DNA of 64,000 nucleotides from positions 35,114,826 through 35,178,825 of the forward strand of contig NC_034414.1 of the NCBI RefSeq assembly GCF_002078875.1. The letters are read 5' to 3'. Made by a program: the position numbers and the translations under genes. The notes beneath the pieces were generated by a model. It made no database searches. It had not been told where the DNA came from and was given only the letters and a program-made list of their open reading frames with translations. This DNA comes from Numida meleagris. Taxonomy: Eukaryota; Chordata; Aves; Galliformes; Numididae. Shown here piece by piece: positions 24,101 through 39,100 of this stretch; position 1 is the stretch's first letter, and each line of letters starts with the position of its first letter.

Positions 24101-27100
24101 AGGACCATGAATTTTTTAATAAAATTATAATCAAGTGGCCCGTGATTCCATGTCAAGGGCAAAAGTTTAATTTCAAAACCATTCAAGTTACTCACCTTAA
24201 AGGCAAACGTGTCAGATTCTTCACTGATTGAGCGTAATATTTTATTAAATAACCACAGTAGCCTCTCAAAAGGCCATAAATTGTAACTGAAAGTGTTACT
24301 GTGGTGTTAATTATGTACATTTTACTTTCACGTTTGAAGCTCTTGGTTAAAATATCCCAGGAGTTCTGTGGGGTGTTGAACTAAATGCTAACCAAGCCAC
24401 TAAGTGGAGTGCTGTGTCCTTTGAGATGATAATGGTGGTGTTTCTACACATAAACAGATGTGTATGCAGAGATCCACATTTCGGACTAAAATATCCCTTT
24501 GGGAGTGGTTTCAGAAAAGTGGGAGGCACAGATAGAAAGCTTTTTAAAGACAGAATGTGGAGGTCAAATGAGGAGGACTGGAATTGATAAGAATCATTTT
24601 GGTAAAACTTGTAAATGCCAAACCTAACATGGAAACTTGGGTCACTGGTGAGTTAAATTCAGCCAAAAGATAGATCTCCATTAAAAATTACAGCTGAGTT
24701 TTCAACTAAATGATTTTTTTTTTCCATTAACTTTGTAGTGATCAAGTGTACATTAAACATATTCTAGTTTTACTGAAACCTTAAGCATGCTGTCTGAGAT
24801 GAGGTTTCTACCCATTGGCTGCATGTGTTTCCTCTGGGAAGCAACTTGGTTTTGCTTCTGTTCTGGCATGGATGAATTAAAATGGAATTCTGAAAGTGTG
24901 AGCTGTGCCAACTGATAACTAGAAACATTTTTAAATGGCTTTTATATGACAGTTTCACTTACAGTTATCTACTGTAATGAAAATAACAAGTTTCATTTCT
25001 GGAAAAAATACATATTTTAAAAAATTCTTGACACTTCCTATAAAGTCAGTATTTTAGCTCCTTTAATCATTATTTCATAAGCAAAGATCACCTGTGAAAC
25101 TGCAGATGTACTTCAGAGGGGTTAGGATAAAGTTGGCATGCAGGGTTCTTGTTCAAGTCTGTGTTGAAAACTAGGGGTTATGCTGCAGAAAGCACAGTGC
25201 TGTCCTTGGCAAAAGTAATGGGGAAAAGGAACAAAAAGCATACAGGGAAGCAAGCAGTGATAACATTGTATGTGAACGTTACTCTGTCATTTCCCTGAAA
25301 GATGTAGGTTCTAGATTTGTGCATCTGTGGTAGCTATATGGGAAAATAATAGCTTGCAACAAAGCTGCTGTTTTATTACGCAGTCGCTATTTCACCCACG
25401 TCTTAAAAAAAAAAAAAGTAGGGAAGAATGTGTGAAGGTCCATCTGAATAGTCCTCACAGTAGATACTTGTTGTGAGCAGATACTGTTGTGAGCTTCCTT
25501 GCATCTCTGTTAAAATTGCTGTAATTCTGTAAGTGGAATTCAACCTGAGAAATACATATATATATATTTTTTGTCTGCAACACAGAAACTTTCCGTTACT
25601 GTAAGGTTTTGACCTGAGCATTTAGAGCTTAGTTATTGCCTAACAATTTATTTTCCATATGGAAAACAGTATTCCTGTCAGTTAATTCTAAGAAGGTTTC
25701 TTGGCGCCTTTGGTTTTTCAGTAGTGCAAGTAATTTTGGAGATCTTGCATTGCAATCATTATTACCAGCAAACTGTTCACTGTCATCTTGGGACATTTTA
25801 ATTAAATGCAGTGTTAGTAATTTTTCTATTAAAAATTCTTGGAGATAATTGTCTGAGAATAAAAAACTGATTAAATGATTAGAAACTGTCAAATATTTAC
25901 TTAACGTTCCTTTTTTTTTTCCCCTTAGGATTTCCATTTGAATAGAGTTAACTTGGAAGAATCAGCAGGAACAGAAAGTACTCCAGCAGGCGCTAGACCT
26001 AAGAAAAAAAATAAGAAATCCTATGATTTAACTGCATCTGATAAATTTTGGCAGAAGCATAAGGGCAGGTAAGCTGTATTAGGTAGAAAAGTGATGTGTT
26101 GTTAGTTTGATCAGTTCTTATGGTAGGATTTCCTTGGGTTTGTTTGACTGTGAGGACGTAGATTATATTCTGCAGATGAGGCTCACAAATTAGAGTATGT
26201 ACCTGGAGTAGTATGGTGGTTTTCTTTTTAACAGACCTAACTATTCAAATCTAATTTTATCTGTACAGCAGGTAAATCGCGGGATTGATAGAATGTTTTT
26301 GGAGCACAGACGTAACTGTTCTTAGGAAGTGCAAAAAGAAAAACGAACATATGCTGTCTTTACTCTTACTCGGATGAACAAATACCTGTACAAAGTTCTG
26401 TCTGCCTGTAAGGTTATTGCTTTTAAAGAAAGAATGTGATCAATATGGCTTGTCCTGTGTGTTTCATTAAGTTTTAAATTTTAAGGGGAGAACTCACTAC
26501 GTGTAAAATTACTTCTTTCAGTAAGTTGTAAGAAAGATAAAAAATAATGTGGTGAATATAAATTCTAAGTGTTCTTTCATATTGATATAATTCTGTTTTT
26601 CAGTTTCTTTGGAAATATTTTTAAAGACTTCTTTTGATGGAACGATCATTGTCCATATTCATTCCATCATTCATTTTATCTGCTTTTTGTTACAGAGTAC
26701 AAAACTGTATATCAAAATACATGTTTATAGTTACTGCTTTCAATAATTTGCTTAGAAAGTTAAAGTAAACGTAAATAAAACACTACTATTTTCGCATATT
26801 TGATAATGATAAATGTATTGGTATTTCTGAAGTATGTTTTCAACATCACTTTGATTATACAATATTCTTGGCGTGATTTGTTGATTTGACTGAGTTTAAT
26901 GCAGAGTATTGCATTAGTCCTTTTCCAGAGGTAGCTGAATCTGTCCAACAAGAACTGGAATCCTACAGAGCCCAAGAAGATGAAGTCAAAAGACTAAAAA
27001 GTATAATGGTATGGTTTATCTCATGCATTTTATTTGAAGACTGATAGGACTTACACAGGTGCTCAGCCCCCTCTGCCAGCCAACAACTGAAAATGTCAGT

Positions 27101-30100
27101 GCATGCTGAGTTTTAGGCATAATGTAAACTTAAATGTAGGACTAGGAGTGCCGTAATTCCTTAGGAGGTTCCATTTGTTGCGTGTATTGGCATTAAATTT
27201 ATGTAATTTCCTTAATTGTAAAACACAATCCAGACATTAATATCACTATGGGAAAATTGGTTCTAAATACCCTGACTGTATTTCTGTGTATCATCTCATG
27301 ATTATTTTCACTTTTCTTCCCAAACCATTCCCTAAAAACCAGGGCATAGAAGGGGAGGATGAGGGGGCAATAAGCATGCTTTCTGACAATACAGCTAAGC
27401 TTACTTCAGCAGTTAGGTAAGTAATCAATGTTGCATGATTTTTTAATTGTTTTTTAACTATTTTAATTCTTTCTGTCACTTAAATTTTAATACCCTTTTA
27501 AATAAATATTTTCTAAAATAGGCTACTCAGCTCAGTAATAAAACATAGATGCTGTATTATTCTGATTCAAGATGGCACATCCTCCACAAGTACTTCTGCG
27601 TGCAGCTTCAACAGCATGTGTTTGTTAGTCCTCTGAACATGGCCTTGAAATGTTTCATCAGCAATGCTGAATAACCAAAGTGCATCATAGATTTGCTTGC
27701 ATTCTTTCATCACAAAAACCCTCAACTATCTCTGCATTCCTTCCTTAAAAAAGAGTTAGTGAAGTCCACTTCCCGAAGCATCTCCTTGCATTGCACAGTG
27801 TAATTAATTACGTTTTGTGTAATGTAGTTACTGTAACATCTCTTGGCAAAGTTATGGTCATTAAGAACTCTGCATGAGAAATTTACTTTCCTGCTTCTGG
27901 ATACCTCACTTTTTGAAAGACACTAAAAATCTGAGGTTTAGACTTGTTCCTAATTGTGAATCTGTTTTTCATTCTATTAGCTAGTATATTATTTGATAAT
28001 TCTTTGGCATTATTTGATATTCTTTTACAGTTATTCTTTGACAGATATTGAAACTTTAATCTGTACCAAAAATAAACTAAAAGTTGATTATGCAAGCCAT
28101 AACTTTAGTAAGAAGGGCAGATATCTGTTGTTGTTGATCATGAGCCTTTTGGTAGGAATACTAAATTACCCATGTTATTTGTATTTTTTGCTAATCATGA
28201 TAAAAACCTGTTTCATTACATTTTGTGTGGATTACTTTGTTCCATTTGAGAATCATTAGATCTATATTTTGAAACATTTCAGTTACAACTGTACTGTATT
28301 CCATAATTTTTCTATAGCAGATATACACAATTCAACTAACTGCTGCAACTCAGCAGGTTAGTTTGTATTTAATCTTTTCAGCTCTCTTCCAGAACTTCTG
28401 GAAAAGAAGAGGCTCATTGATCTTCATACGAATGTTGCAACAGCTGTTTTGGAGCATATAAAGGTAAGACAGCTCTCTAAGTTCAGTTTTCTATGAGTAA
28501 GCGTTCCTTACCTGGAGAAAAATACTGGAGCAAATGAAGCGAGATGGAAAAAAAAAACGTGAGCATTCTCAACTGTATTATCCTTTTCAGAAATCACAAT
28601 GTAACATTACCTAGTGTTGAAGGGTGAGGAGGAATGAATTTTGAATATGTGTGCGTGGGAAGTGAAGTAAACACGCATTTCTTTGTTTTGGAATTTACTG
28701 CTATGCTCTTGTTTGCTATTACATTGGCCACAACCTTTATTGTGGGCTAAATTCTTTCTAAATTAAGTTTACTACAAAAGTGTTTGGTTTATTTTTGGGA
28801 CCTGTCATGGCAAATTATGACTGGAGTCTAAGCACTAATTTTATGTTCTTTATGTGCTTTATGTCCTTGTCAAAAGAGTGCTGTTTACTGTTCACCAAAT
28901 GATATCCAGACATGTGGCAGTGATGATGCAAGTTACCAAAGTGGTCTTTCCAGCATGGTCTGTGTGAAACGTGTCTTGTGCACTATTTATACTCTTAGGA
29001 AAGATGCTTGTTCACTTTTTTGTTTGTCTGCTGCTCTTTTATCAGAGAACTTGCAGATAGTTTTAGTATCACTTAAAGACCACGATTATTACTCGGATAA
29101 TTTTGAAGATCCGTCTCCTTCCACAGTAGACCAAGAGAAATTATAGATGACACTTTAAGAAACATTGCATTTCTGTTCTAGAAAGTGATTCAAGCACCAA
29201 GTGTCATTGAAAATTAGTTTAGGAAATTTTACGCTGTGCTATTTAGAAGTGATAGAACGCAACATGTTTTGAAGACTACTTCAGCATTTCCTCAAGTGCA
29301 CAAGGTGCATCCTCAGTTATTACTGCTACTGATTTTTTTTTTAACCAAACACTATAAACAAATGAAGAATTCATTCTGACTTTTAAGATATAGAATAGAA
29401 CAAAATGCAAAATAGTTTTAAGTTGGAAGGCCACCTACAAAAATTGAGTCCAGCTGTCAGACTACATTAGGACTGATCCCATGTAAAAGCATACTATTAA
29501 AAGCATTATCCAAATGCCTCTTAAACATTGACTGTCAGGGGCATCAACCATCTTTTCAAGAGGCCTGTTCTAGAGTCTGACTACCTGCTCAGTAGGCAAG
29601 TTCTTCCTAGTGTCTCGTCTTATCTTCCCCAGCGTGGTTTTGAGCCATGCCCAGGCATACTGTCACCAGGGAGAAAAGCTGAGCACCTCCTTCCCTCTCC
29701 ACTTTTCCTGCTCAGGAAGTTGTAGAGCACAATAGACCAGCTTCCTTTTCTCCACGCTTAACAAACCCAGTGGTTTGACAGGAATTATAGGCCTACACCA
29801 GCACTGTATTATACAGAATTTTTAGGACAGAAGCCAGATTTCAGAGCAGTGTGTGGAATAGAAATAACAGCAGTTTTGATCAACAGTATTGTCGTGGCAA
29901 CAAACTGAATTGAGATGCACTTATTCATTCTTCATAGGTGACACTGAGACACTTTCCTGTCACCCTGAGGTGGAAGGATTTACCTTAGTGTCTTTCTGCA
30001 GCAGCCCTCTGCTAGCTTTAGTCTCCCTCCTCTGAAAGGAGCCTGCTACTGGGGAGCTCCCAGGGAGCAGGGATCAGTTTATCCATATATGATTTTTAAT

Positions 30101-33100
30101 TCTTATCCTGTGAAGTGCTCTGGCTCCTTACTGGATATATAGCTGTAGAAGACTGTGAGACAAATAAGCATGTAATTTCTTCAGTACGTTGATGATGCGT
30201 GTGTCTCTGTCATTGTCTCTTTGTTTTAGAAAGGATCACTTCCTTTTCCAAACACTTAAGAACGATCTAAACTCAGGCTAATGCAGAAACAAGTTCTGTT
30301 TTTTTTTCCATTGGAATTTACCTACACAAAAGCTTTTTCACTAAATGAATGTAAAATTCCTCCCAGTTGCTTTGTGCTTTTTTCTCCCCTTTTCACTCTC
30401 TGGTGCTGCAAAAAATAGCTAGCTCAAGGTGGATGCAGGATGAGGTGTCACCTTGTGTATTTCTCAGGAGTACTTTCACCATAAAAAAAACATAATCTCA
30501 GCCAGTACTTTTTAAATAAATTCTTATGGCATTTTGAGGCTGTGCTGCAATGTTTTTTTATGTAAAGTTAAATGAGAAACCAGATTAGGATAAGATGATA
30601 TGTTTTTGGGCAAATGTATGGGTCATGAGGATCTAGTGAGACACTACACGTTCTTTTTCAGGTTATTTTCACTTTTACAGTGATCTGGAAGCACATTCAG
30701 ACTTTAAAATAGATTCTCTGGGTTGTCCATTATGGTTTTTACTACAGTAAGTATATGAGTGTTTTTATTCTTACAGGTGTGAGAATCAGTGCAAAGAATG
30801 CTATGAGACCTGCTCTAGTTAGCCTAAGTGAGTTTAATTTCTCCTATGATCATATTTTAGTGCTCAGTTTATATCTTCTTTCCATGTGGTCTTGGATCGT
30901 TTTCTAAGATGCAGCAAGAGGAAACCAGAAATGAATCACGTGCTCAAGGGTCCTGGCAGTTTTCTGGCATATCTAAATGTTTAGTGAAATGATGGAAAGA
31001 ATGCATTGCTTTTTTCACCAAGGGGAACCATCAAATATTTATTGCCAGCTTAAGACTAGAACTACAGTTAAGCTTTCTTTAGCTACTGTAGAGTTTCAAG
31101 TAATGCTTATCTTTGCATGTCTAACTCAAACAATTACTGAAGTAATTTAAAATTATGGTATGTACACTTATGCTTGTCTAAAATGATTCGTTAGGGAGAG
31201 GGGTAGATTAGATAACACCTTGCTAGAATTTTATACATAGGAATTTAAGTGTTGAATTTTTATGTAAATTATTATCAGTCTTAGATTACCCACTCTTGCT
31301 TGGTTTGGGTTTTGTTGAATCCCTATGTAATTTTCTTACCAGGTTTCTCCGGTTTTGCTTGATCTCAAGACCTGATGCTGTGTAGGATCCCATTATCTGC
31401 ATGTCCTTCCAAATTAACCATGTCATATTTTGTAAAGGAATCCCACTATTTTAATGGTTCTCATCTCAAACTGGTTACATTTCTGTCTTGCCACATGAAC
31501 AAAAAAAGTGTACGTTGTTAAATATATATGTCATACTGGTCCAGATCACTTTTTTCTAATTCAGAACAGACAATTAAGTAACTTCCCAGCAAATTAGTTT
31601 GTTTTCTGAGTTCAGTTGTAGTGCCCTTTCCTTCATTATTTTGTGGGTAGTTGTGCACAGTTCAGTAAGAGGGAAATGGCTGTGTAGCTGCTGCTCCCAG
31701 CCTTCTCCTAAAGTGCCTCTGCCTCTGGAAAGGAGCAGATTAAGCCAATTTGTTGCAGGATGTATCCAACACTTACAGTTTTAATTATATAGCTGCAGTT
31801 TGATTTACTATAGAAAGTAGATTGATGTCGTATACATAAATATACATAAATCAGGCACCTTTCAAAATTAAAATTTCGATCGCCAACAAGTGTAGTTAGT
31901 AAATATCTCTCAGCCTTGAGGAGTAACCCTGAGAGCCATCCCAGCCCAGAGGGGATCACTACCACACAGCACACTGCGTGTGCAAGGAGAGCTCAAATTA
32001 GGCTTTCTCCGGCTGCTGTATTTATAAGGTAAAGTGATTAGACATAGTCAGAATTCAGAATACATCCCATGTGTTTCATTATTTCCCTGTGATCCCTGTT
32101 ATTAATAAGCCTGTGCATATCCATCACACTACAGTTACCTGGCTAGCCTCACTCATTCCATTGACTTCTGTGGGGCTGTTATTTCTAGTTGTTTTCTGTC
32201 AATGTCTTTGAGAAATTCCTTCCAGTAAGTTAAAATATATGATTTTTTTCTTTTTCTGCATATCCTCTCTCTCTCTCTCTTTCTCCCTCTAAAAGGAAGT
32301 ATCTCAGTAAAGAGGATAGGAGAACCTCGTAAAATTCTTACAAAAATGACCTCCTAAGAGATTTCAATTAATCCTGCTTCCCCTTCTCTGCCTTACAAAT
32401 GAAGGAATTTTATGCTTGTTTTGGAGTCCAGTGCTCAGGTGGAGATTCCAGTGCTTTTCAGTAACTTATCATAAATTTTGGCTTAATAACAAATTATTTT
32501 TAAAGATGCTAAGATGAAAGCTTTCACAAATATTAAAGAAAAAAAAGGGGATGAAACATGGAGCTTTAACTACAGTAAAGATCCTGTCCATGAACTGGAA
32601 ATGAGAAAGGCCATTGAATGGTGTCAGTGTGGAATAAGACGTCGTGTTAAGAAATGAAGAGCAGGAGGCAGGAAGGAATGCGAATGTAAATACGTCTTTA
32701 TTTTATGATTATTTTTGTTCACCTTGCTATCCAGCTTGGCAGCCATAGGAACCTCTTTCTTGCTGTCTTGTCTTGTTGAATCTGCGGGATTGTTTAGCTC
32801 CTGTTCCCCAGCTTTTACTCTTGGCATGTCTGAGAGTTTGTCAGTGAGTGAGAAAAATGGCACTTTCCTCTAAACGGGACATCTGCTTCTTATCAGCACT
32901 TCTTGGGATAGTTGGCTCTTTGAGAAGTAACTGTCTCATTGATATGACGTATCTGGGAAATCTGTCAAAAGGTAACTAGTAGTGTTTAAGGCTATTCAGT
33001 ACTCCTGTGAAATTGTACTTGGTGTCCATCTAATTCCTTGCATACCTGTATAAGAAAATTGCTGCCCTAATTAGCACTTCTGCTAGTAAGATCGGTTAGT

Positions 33101-36100
33101 CGCCTGCTGCTGTGGAAGCTAAGCAGACTCACTGTACTGATCCATCTCACTGGGAGTGTGTGTCACAAACTGGGCAAACGTAGAGGAACTTAGTTCTTTA
33201 GGATTTTCAGTCTGTTCTCTTTTCATGAAGAGTGCTAAGTTAGAATCATAGAATCATAGAATTAGGAAGGTTGGAAAAGACCTACAAGATCATCCAGTCC
33301 AACCATCCACCTACCACCAATAACCCCGCTAGACCATGTCTCTCAACGCTGTATCTAAATGTTTTTTGAACATCTCCAGGGACGGTGACTCAACCACCTC
33401 CCTGGGCAGCCCATTCCAGCGCCTGACCACTCTTTCAGAAAAGTAGTGTTTCCTAATGTCCAGCCTAAATCTCCTCTGGCGCAACTTGAGGCCATTCCCC
33501 CTCGTTCTGTCACTAGTTACAAGAGAGAAGAGGCCGACCCCCAGCTCCCTACAACCTCCCTTCAGGTAGGGATAGAGAGCGATAAGGTCTCCCCTGAGCC
33601 TCCTCTTCTCCAGACTGAACAATCCCAGCTCCCTCAGCCGCTCCTCATAAGACCTGTGCTCCAGACCCCTCACCAGCTTCATCGCCCTCCTCTGAACACG
33701 CTCCAGGGCCTCAATGTCTTTTTTGCAGTGAGGGGCCCAAAACTGGACACAGTACTCGAGGTGGGGCCTCACCAGGGCTGAGTACACAGGGACAATGACT
33801 TCCCTACTCCTACTGGCAACACTATTTCTGATACAAGCCAGGATGCCATTGGCCTTCTTGGCCACCTGGGCACACTGCTGGCTCATGCTCAGCCAAGTGT
33901 CAACTAACACCCCCTGGTCTGTTTCCTCCACACAGTCTTGCAGCCACTCTGCCGCAAGTCTGTAGTGTTGCCTGTGGTTGTTGCGGCCAAAGTGCAGGAC
34001 CCGGCACTTGGTCTTGTTGAACCTCATCCCATTGGCTGGATCCCAGAGATCCAGCCTGTCCAGATCTCTCTGTAGGGCCTCGCTACCCCCAGGCAGATCG
34101 ACGCTTCCTGCCAGCTTGGTGTCATCTGCAAACTTACTGAGGGTGCTCTCGATGCCCTCATCCAGGTCATCAATAAAGATATTGAAGAGGACAGACCCCA
34201 GCACTCACCCCTGGGGAACACCACTCGTGACCGGTCGCCAGCTGGATTTAACTCCATTCACCACCACTCTCTGGGCCCGGCCCTCCAGCCAGCTCCTTAC
34301 CCAGCAAACAGTGTACCTGTCCGAGCCACGGGCTGCCAGTTTGTCCAAGAGAATGTTGTGGTAGACAGTGTCAAAGGCTTTGCTGAAGTCTAGGTAGACC
34401 ACATCAACAGCCTTTCCCTCATCCACCAGATGGGTCACTCGATCATAGAAGGAGATCAGGTTGGTCAAGCAGGACCTGCTCTTCACAAACCCATGCTGGC
34501 TGGGCCTGATTCCCCGGTTGTCCTGCAAATGCTGCGTGATCTCCCTCAGGACAATCTGCTCCATAACCTTCCCTGGCACTGAGGTCAGGCTGACAGGCCT
34601 GTAGTTCCCCAGATCCTCCTTAAGACCTTTCTTGTTCATGCTTCAGAAACAACTGTCCTAAATTTTTGAGAGTAAGTATATAACTGCCATTAATATTTCT
34701 GTTCATGCTCTAAGTACTGTAGCTATATACTGGCAGTGAGTTTTCTTGGCTGCAGTTACTCTGTTTTGTCTTACCGAAACAGTCAGAAAGAAGCACAGAG
34801 TTACAAAGAATTTTAAGGAGTTTGCACTGAAAATGAGTAAAGAACTGGAAATCTACTCTTATAATTCGAAATATCTCATGTTGAAGTTATTTTATTTAGA
34901 AATTGATCTGGTAGACAAATCTATTGAATTAACGTCTTTGTTTTATGTTGTAGAGTTTTACATGCCATCTGAATAAATTTGTCTTAAACAAAACACCAGC
35001 TAAGATAATACAGGCACTGCCAAATTAAACAGTAATATATTTATCTTAATGAGATGGAAGTTTCTGGATTTTGTGACAATCCTTTGTTAGTTGGATGCCT
35101 TTTATCTGGGAAAAATATTTTAAACCTAAAAACATTGGTTTTAATTCCTTGTAACGAACTCAAATTTATTTAAAACACAAAAAGCAAGTGAATATAATGC
35201 AAAGGCTGGAAAAAAAACATAGTGGCTTCTTTGCAGTTGTTGTCTGTCTCTAGAGACTGTTAAGGAAACTAATGCAAATTAGAGTTGTCCAGTATTGTGG
35301 AGACAAGTCACAGAATGTGTCTGATATGCCAGATAGCAAATTGCATCTGAATGAAAAACCTGGAAGGCTGGTAGTTCCTCTCTGTTCTCTATCCTGGTGT
35401 AACATAGCCGCAGATCATCGCTTTACTGAGTAGCTGAGTAAGGTATGATTAATGCAGGGCCTTGCAGCAGCGTAACCAGCAAACCATGGCTGTGACTGCC
35501 CTCCTGATACGAGCACAAGGTAAATACAGCTTGAAAGAAGCTCTGCCTCTTTTTTTTAACTCCATACAACTTCTGTGTGTAATCACAGTCACAATGACGA
35601 ACAAAGACATCCTTCTACCCCTAAAAGTAGCAAACGGTCAATTTTGAGTACGCTTCACGGTAACTGCTTCGTAGATAGGTATATTTGTGTAGGCTCTGAG
35701 CATGAGCTTCTACAAAGGCTGAATTAAACTGAGTTGCTGTTCTGCTGTTCTTCTCAATGTGTTCAGTAGGTAGTAAATGAGAAATAGTGTTACGTATGTG
35801 GTACTGTGAAGCAAGTGGCTACCTGTGTAGGCTGATTGCCAACGATTTTCAATAGTAAAATATTCTTGTGACTTTTTTGTATTGTCATCTCTAGCTCTTA
35901 CAATACTCAAATGTGAAATATCCTAATTTTCTCTTGTCTTGTGTATTTTTTTTTAAAATTTCCCTATTTGTGTTCTTAGGAGTAATAGTATTAGGATTCA
36001 AAAGCAAGTTGAGACTTGCAGTGTTTTTCGGTTGTTGTCATTAGAACAACTGCTGCACTAGGTTAAAAGGCACCGTAGCAATTTTTCATGCCTTGGAAGC

Positions 36101-39100
36101 ATTGGGCAAAATGTTCTGAATCTGTTAAGCTGGGAAAAACTGTGGTGACTCATGCCTTGCTCTGCTAATACCATTTCAGTCCTCCCAGTGAGCACGATGT
36201 GGAGATGAAATACTTCCAAGGCAGTGAGATGGAGATCACTCTACCAGTCTCCTTTTGGAGTTGCTGCATTGCTAAATGTGTTCAACAGGATTTAGTTGGT
36301 TGCCAGACCTCAAGGATTTGCAAGCTGAGCCACTGTGTCATTTGTTGTAATGCTACGTTTTAATATTTAACTTTAATGTTAAATTTAATGTGAGGTTTCT
36401 AAATCAGTGTTTGAATGCATTCTTCTGTGTTCACATTAAAACTTCAAGATCAGATATGCAAAGCTTGGCTGCCTGTGCAGATGCACTCTAGTGCTGTCAC
36501 TAGCTGCATGGCCATGTGATGTCTTCCACAGAGCTTTTGCCTTATTAGTTTCACACAGTAGTCATGGCGTCTTCCATAAAAAAGGACTTTCACGGTTTGG
36601 TCTGCATGTGGTAGCTCTACAAATCTGTTACAATGAGGCACTGTATAATGAGAGTCTTCTTTTCCAGTGTTAGCCAGAGCACCTAATGATGAAGTGTTTA
36701 ATCTCCACTGAAATACCTCATTCACACTAACAACCCTTCAGATTTGAAAGGAACCTCCCAGTCTTCTCTGGGATGATGCTTTAATGGATTCGGGAATTTT
36801 CTGTGTTTGTCTGCATTGAGTAATTGTCTTGTTGACTGAGAGCCTTCATGTTCAGGATAAATTTGACACTATGTGTGATGGCATGAAGTTTGCAGCTGCA
36901 GCAAAAGCAGAGTTGAAAACAAAGCTCCTCTTCCAGTGTAATATTTGCACATCAGATCTCCCTTGGTTAACTTGCATTTTCACTTCTACTGTGAGAATTA
37001 TACGTGTCAGTTTTCTGAGGTTGGTAACAGCAAGCATTAGTTATTTTTTCCTGACATTTTATTTTAAAACGTGCTTTTTAAAACAGTCGTAATAAGTAAA
37101 ACCTTTTGAAGAGGAAAGAAGTATTTGTCACAGTATGAAGAATTATTTAGAGCTAATAAATTCTAACACTTGTTCATACACAGACTAGAAAGCTGGATGT
37201 GTATTTTGAATATGAGGAAAAAATAATGAGCAAATCCACTCTGGATAAATCTCTCCTGGACATGATTTCTGACCCAGATGGTGAGTACTTGAAATCTGAA
37301 CTTGGTGTCAATGTGCTTTAGAGATGCAATAAATGTGCTATAACTTTATGGACAGTAAAGAGCATATGTGTGTTGCAAGCTGCGCAGCTTTGGAACAGGA
37401 AGGAAACAGTTTCTCACTGAATCCAGTAGTAGTCTAGAGAGTTTATTATTAGGCTGAGTAATATATATATAAAAAATTGGTGACTTTTGCAGCTCCACAA
37501 AAATCCATTTCTAATTCCTTGTTTCTGAAGGCCATAAGATTTTAACTTTTTTTTGCTTCTCAAGTATTTACTAATACAGTGTGGAACTGTGTGTTCTGAA
37601 CAGCACTGGTTCTTTAGAGCCCCACAGCATAGTTTGTAACGCAGACGTCATAAAGCCAGAATGGAACTGGGCATTTCACTGGATTTGCTTAGCTCAACGG
37701 GTAGTAGTGCAGGTAGCTCTGGGGGGAGGGGGGAGTAAAGATGGGTGGGAGATGGTGGAGAAAAGGGAATCAAGCTGTAAACTGGCCAGCTGGCTGACAG
37801 ACACATGGGGGTTTGATGTGCCTTCACACAGCTGTGGCAGATCTGTTACCAGCACTGAGCAACAGAGCTTCCCAGCTGGTTTGTATCTAGTTACTGCATA
37901 TTAAAGCTTTACACACTGGATGTTACTTGGGTTCTCAGTCAGCAGGAGTCGCTGGGAGCTTTTCTGTAAAAGGCTGAGACCAGAATGGGTTCTCGGCTTT
38001 TCGCGGTGCCGTGGAAGAGACAGTGGCCTGACATAACTGTCATTGGAACCTTTTAGCAACAAATATCCTGGGTGTACACGAGAAAACGATTAGACATCCA
38101 AGCTAGAGTTTTCTTTCATGAACTAAGTATTTGGTTGTTCATAGTAACTAATTAGCATTTCATACATTTTGCTTAGATATAAGACAAAAGGATTTAAATT
38201 TAAAGTACTGTAGTTTTTTCAGTGTATGCTGTCTTGCAAAGTTAGCTTCCAATTGTGTGATTTGCTGTTAGATACCAACAGGGAACACTTACTTTGAAGG
38301 ACTAATGCATCAAGTCGTTCAGCATGCTCAGTGTTGAATACTTGTATGATCTGTGGGATGCTTGCCTTGTGGGCAGTAATACCTGCAGAGCTCTTCACAG
38401 CAGCTTACTGACCTGCTTTGTCCTCCCATTTTTGCTGTCTTTTAGTAATCTATCACTCATGGCAATTAGCTGTCTCCCAGTTCAGCAGATATTGCAATAT
38501 CCTGGAGTGGTGCTAAAACCAGAGTTACTGATTTTGCTTTACTCCGTTAGTGAAGCAGTAGCCCTGAAGGCTTCCCACTGGTTTTTGAGTTGAAAATAAA
38601 GTTGTTCTATTTCAGGTCTGTCAGGTTAAGTTTCCTACAGAACACTTATCATCCCTGTCCTCCTCCGAGGCTGTCACAGACCACAGCTGAGGAAAAAAAA
38701 AAAGGAAACACTTTACTGGCAGCCTGGCTGGGTCTTGCAACTGATTATCACAGCTCTGTTTTATACCAGCACTGTACTTCAAGTACTTTTGCCAGGAAAA
38801 AAAAAAAGTGTTTTCTAAGATTTAGGTAAGCGTACATGATATAATCTAAGCATTTATTTTCAGTGTACTTATTTTTTTGGTAGGAGAAAATATCACCTGC
38901 TCATGTCTAAGCAAGACACTTTTGTGAGCACAAACCTCCCAGGAGTTTTGCAGGCATGGTAAATATGCTCACTGAGGGAAATGCTATCATGTTCCAGCAG
39001 GTATAGCCATAAGCTAGAAACTGGCAAGTTGGAAACCAAGTGTCTGAGTCAGTTACAGAGACTGAGTTCTCTTGCAGTGTCTCTTTAGGATGTGTAGAGT

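Larger units (their letters stand above)
26069..28381 (+). other. SCFD1 introns 11-13 (between exons)
   Basis: Introns of 849, 334 and 965 bases, AT-rich, with no recognisable repeat family or RNA gene. Confidence 0.7.
28464..37183 (+). other. SCFD1 intron 14 (8.7 kb)
   Basis: The largest intron of the gene. It contains an old CR1 at 29.4-29.8 kb, a CT microsatellite at 32265-32290, and a 1.4-kb CR1 with reverse-transcriptase frame on the minus strand at 33.24-34.64 kb. A possible cryptic exon with a strong acceptor lies at 29046. Confidence 0.8.

Noticed and set aside
33446..34364. Plus-strand frames of 111 and 128 codons in intron 14
   Set aside because: They are antisense shadows of the CR1 reverse-transcriptase sequence on the minus strand.
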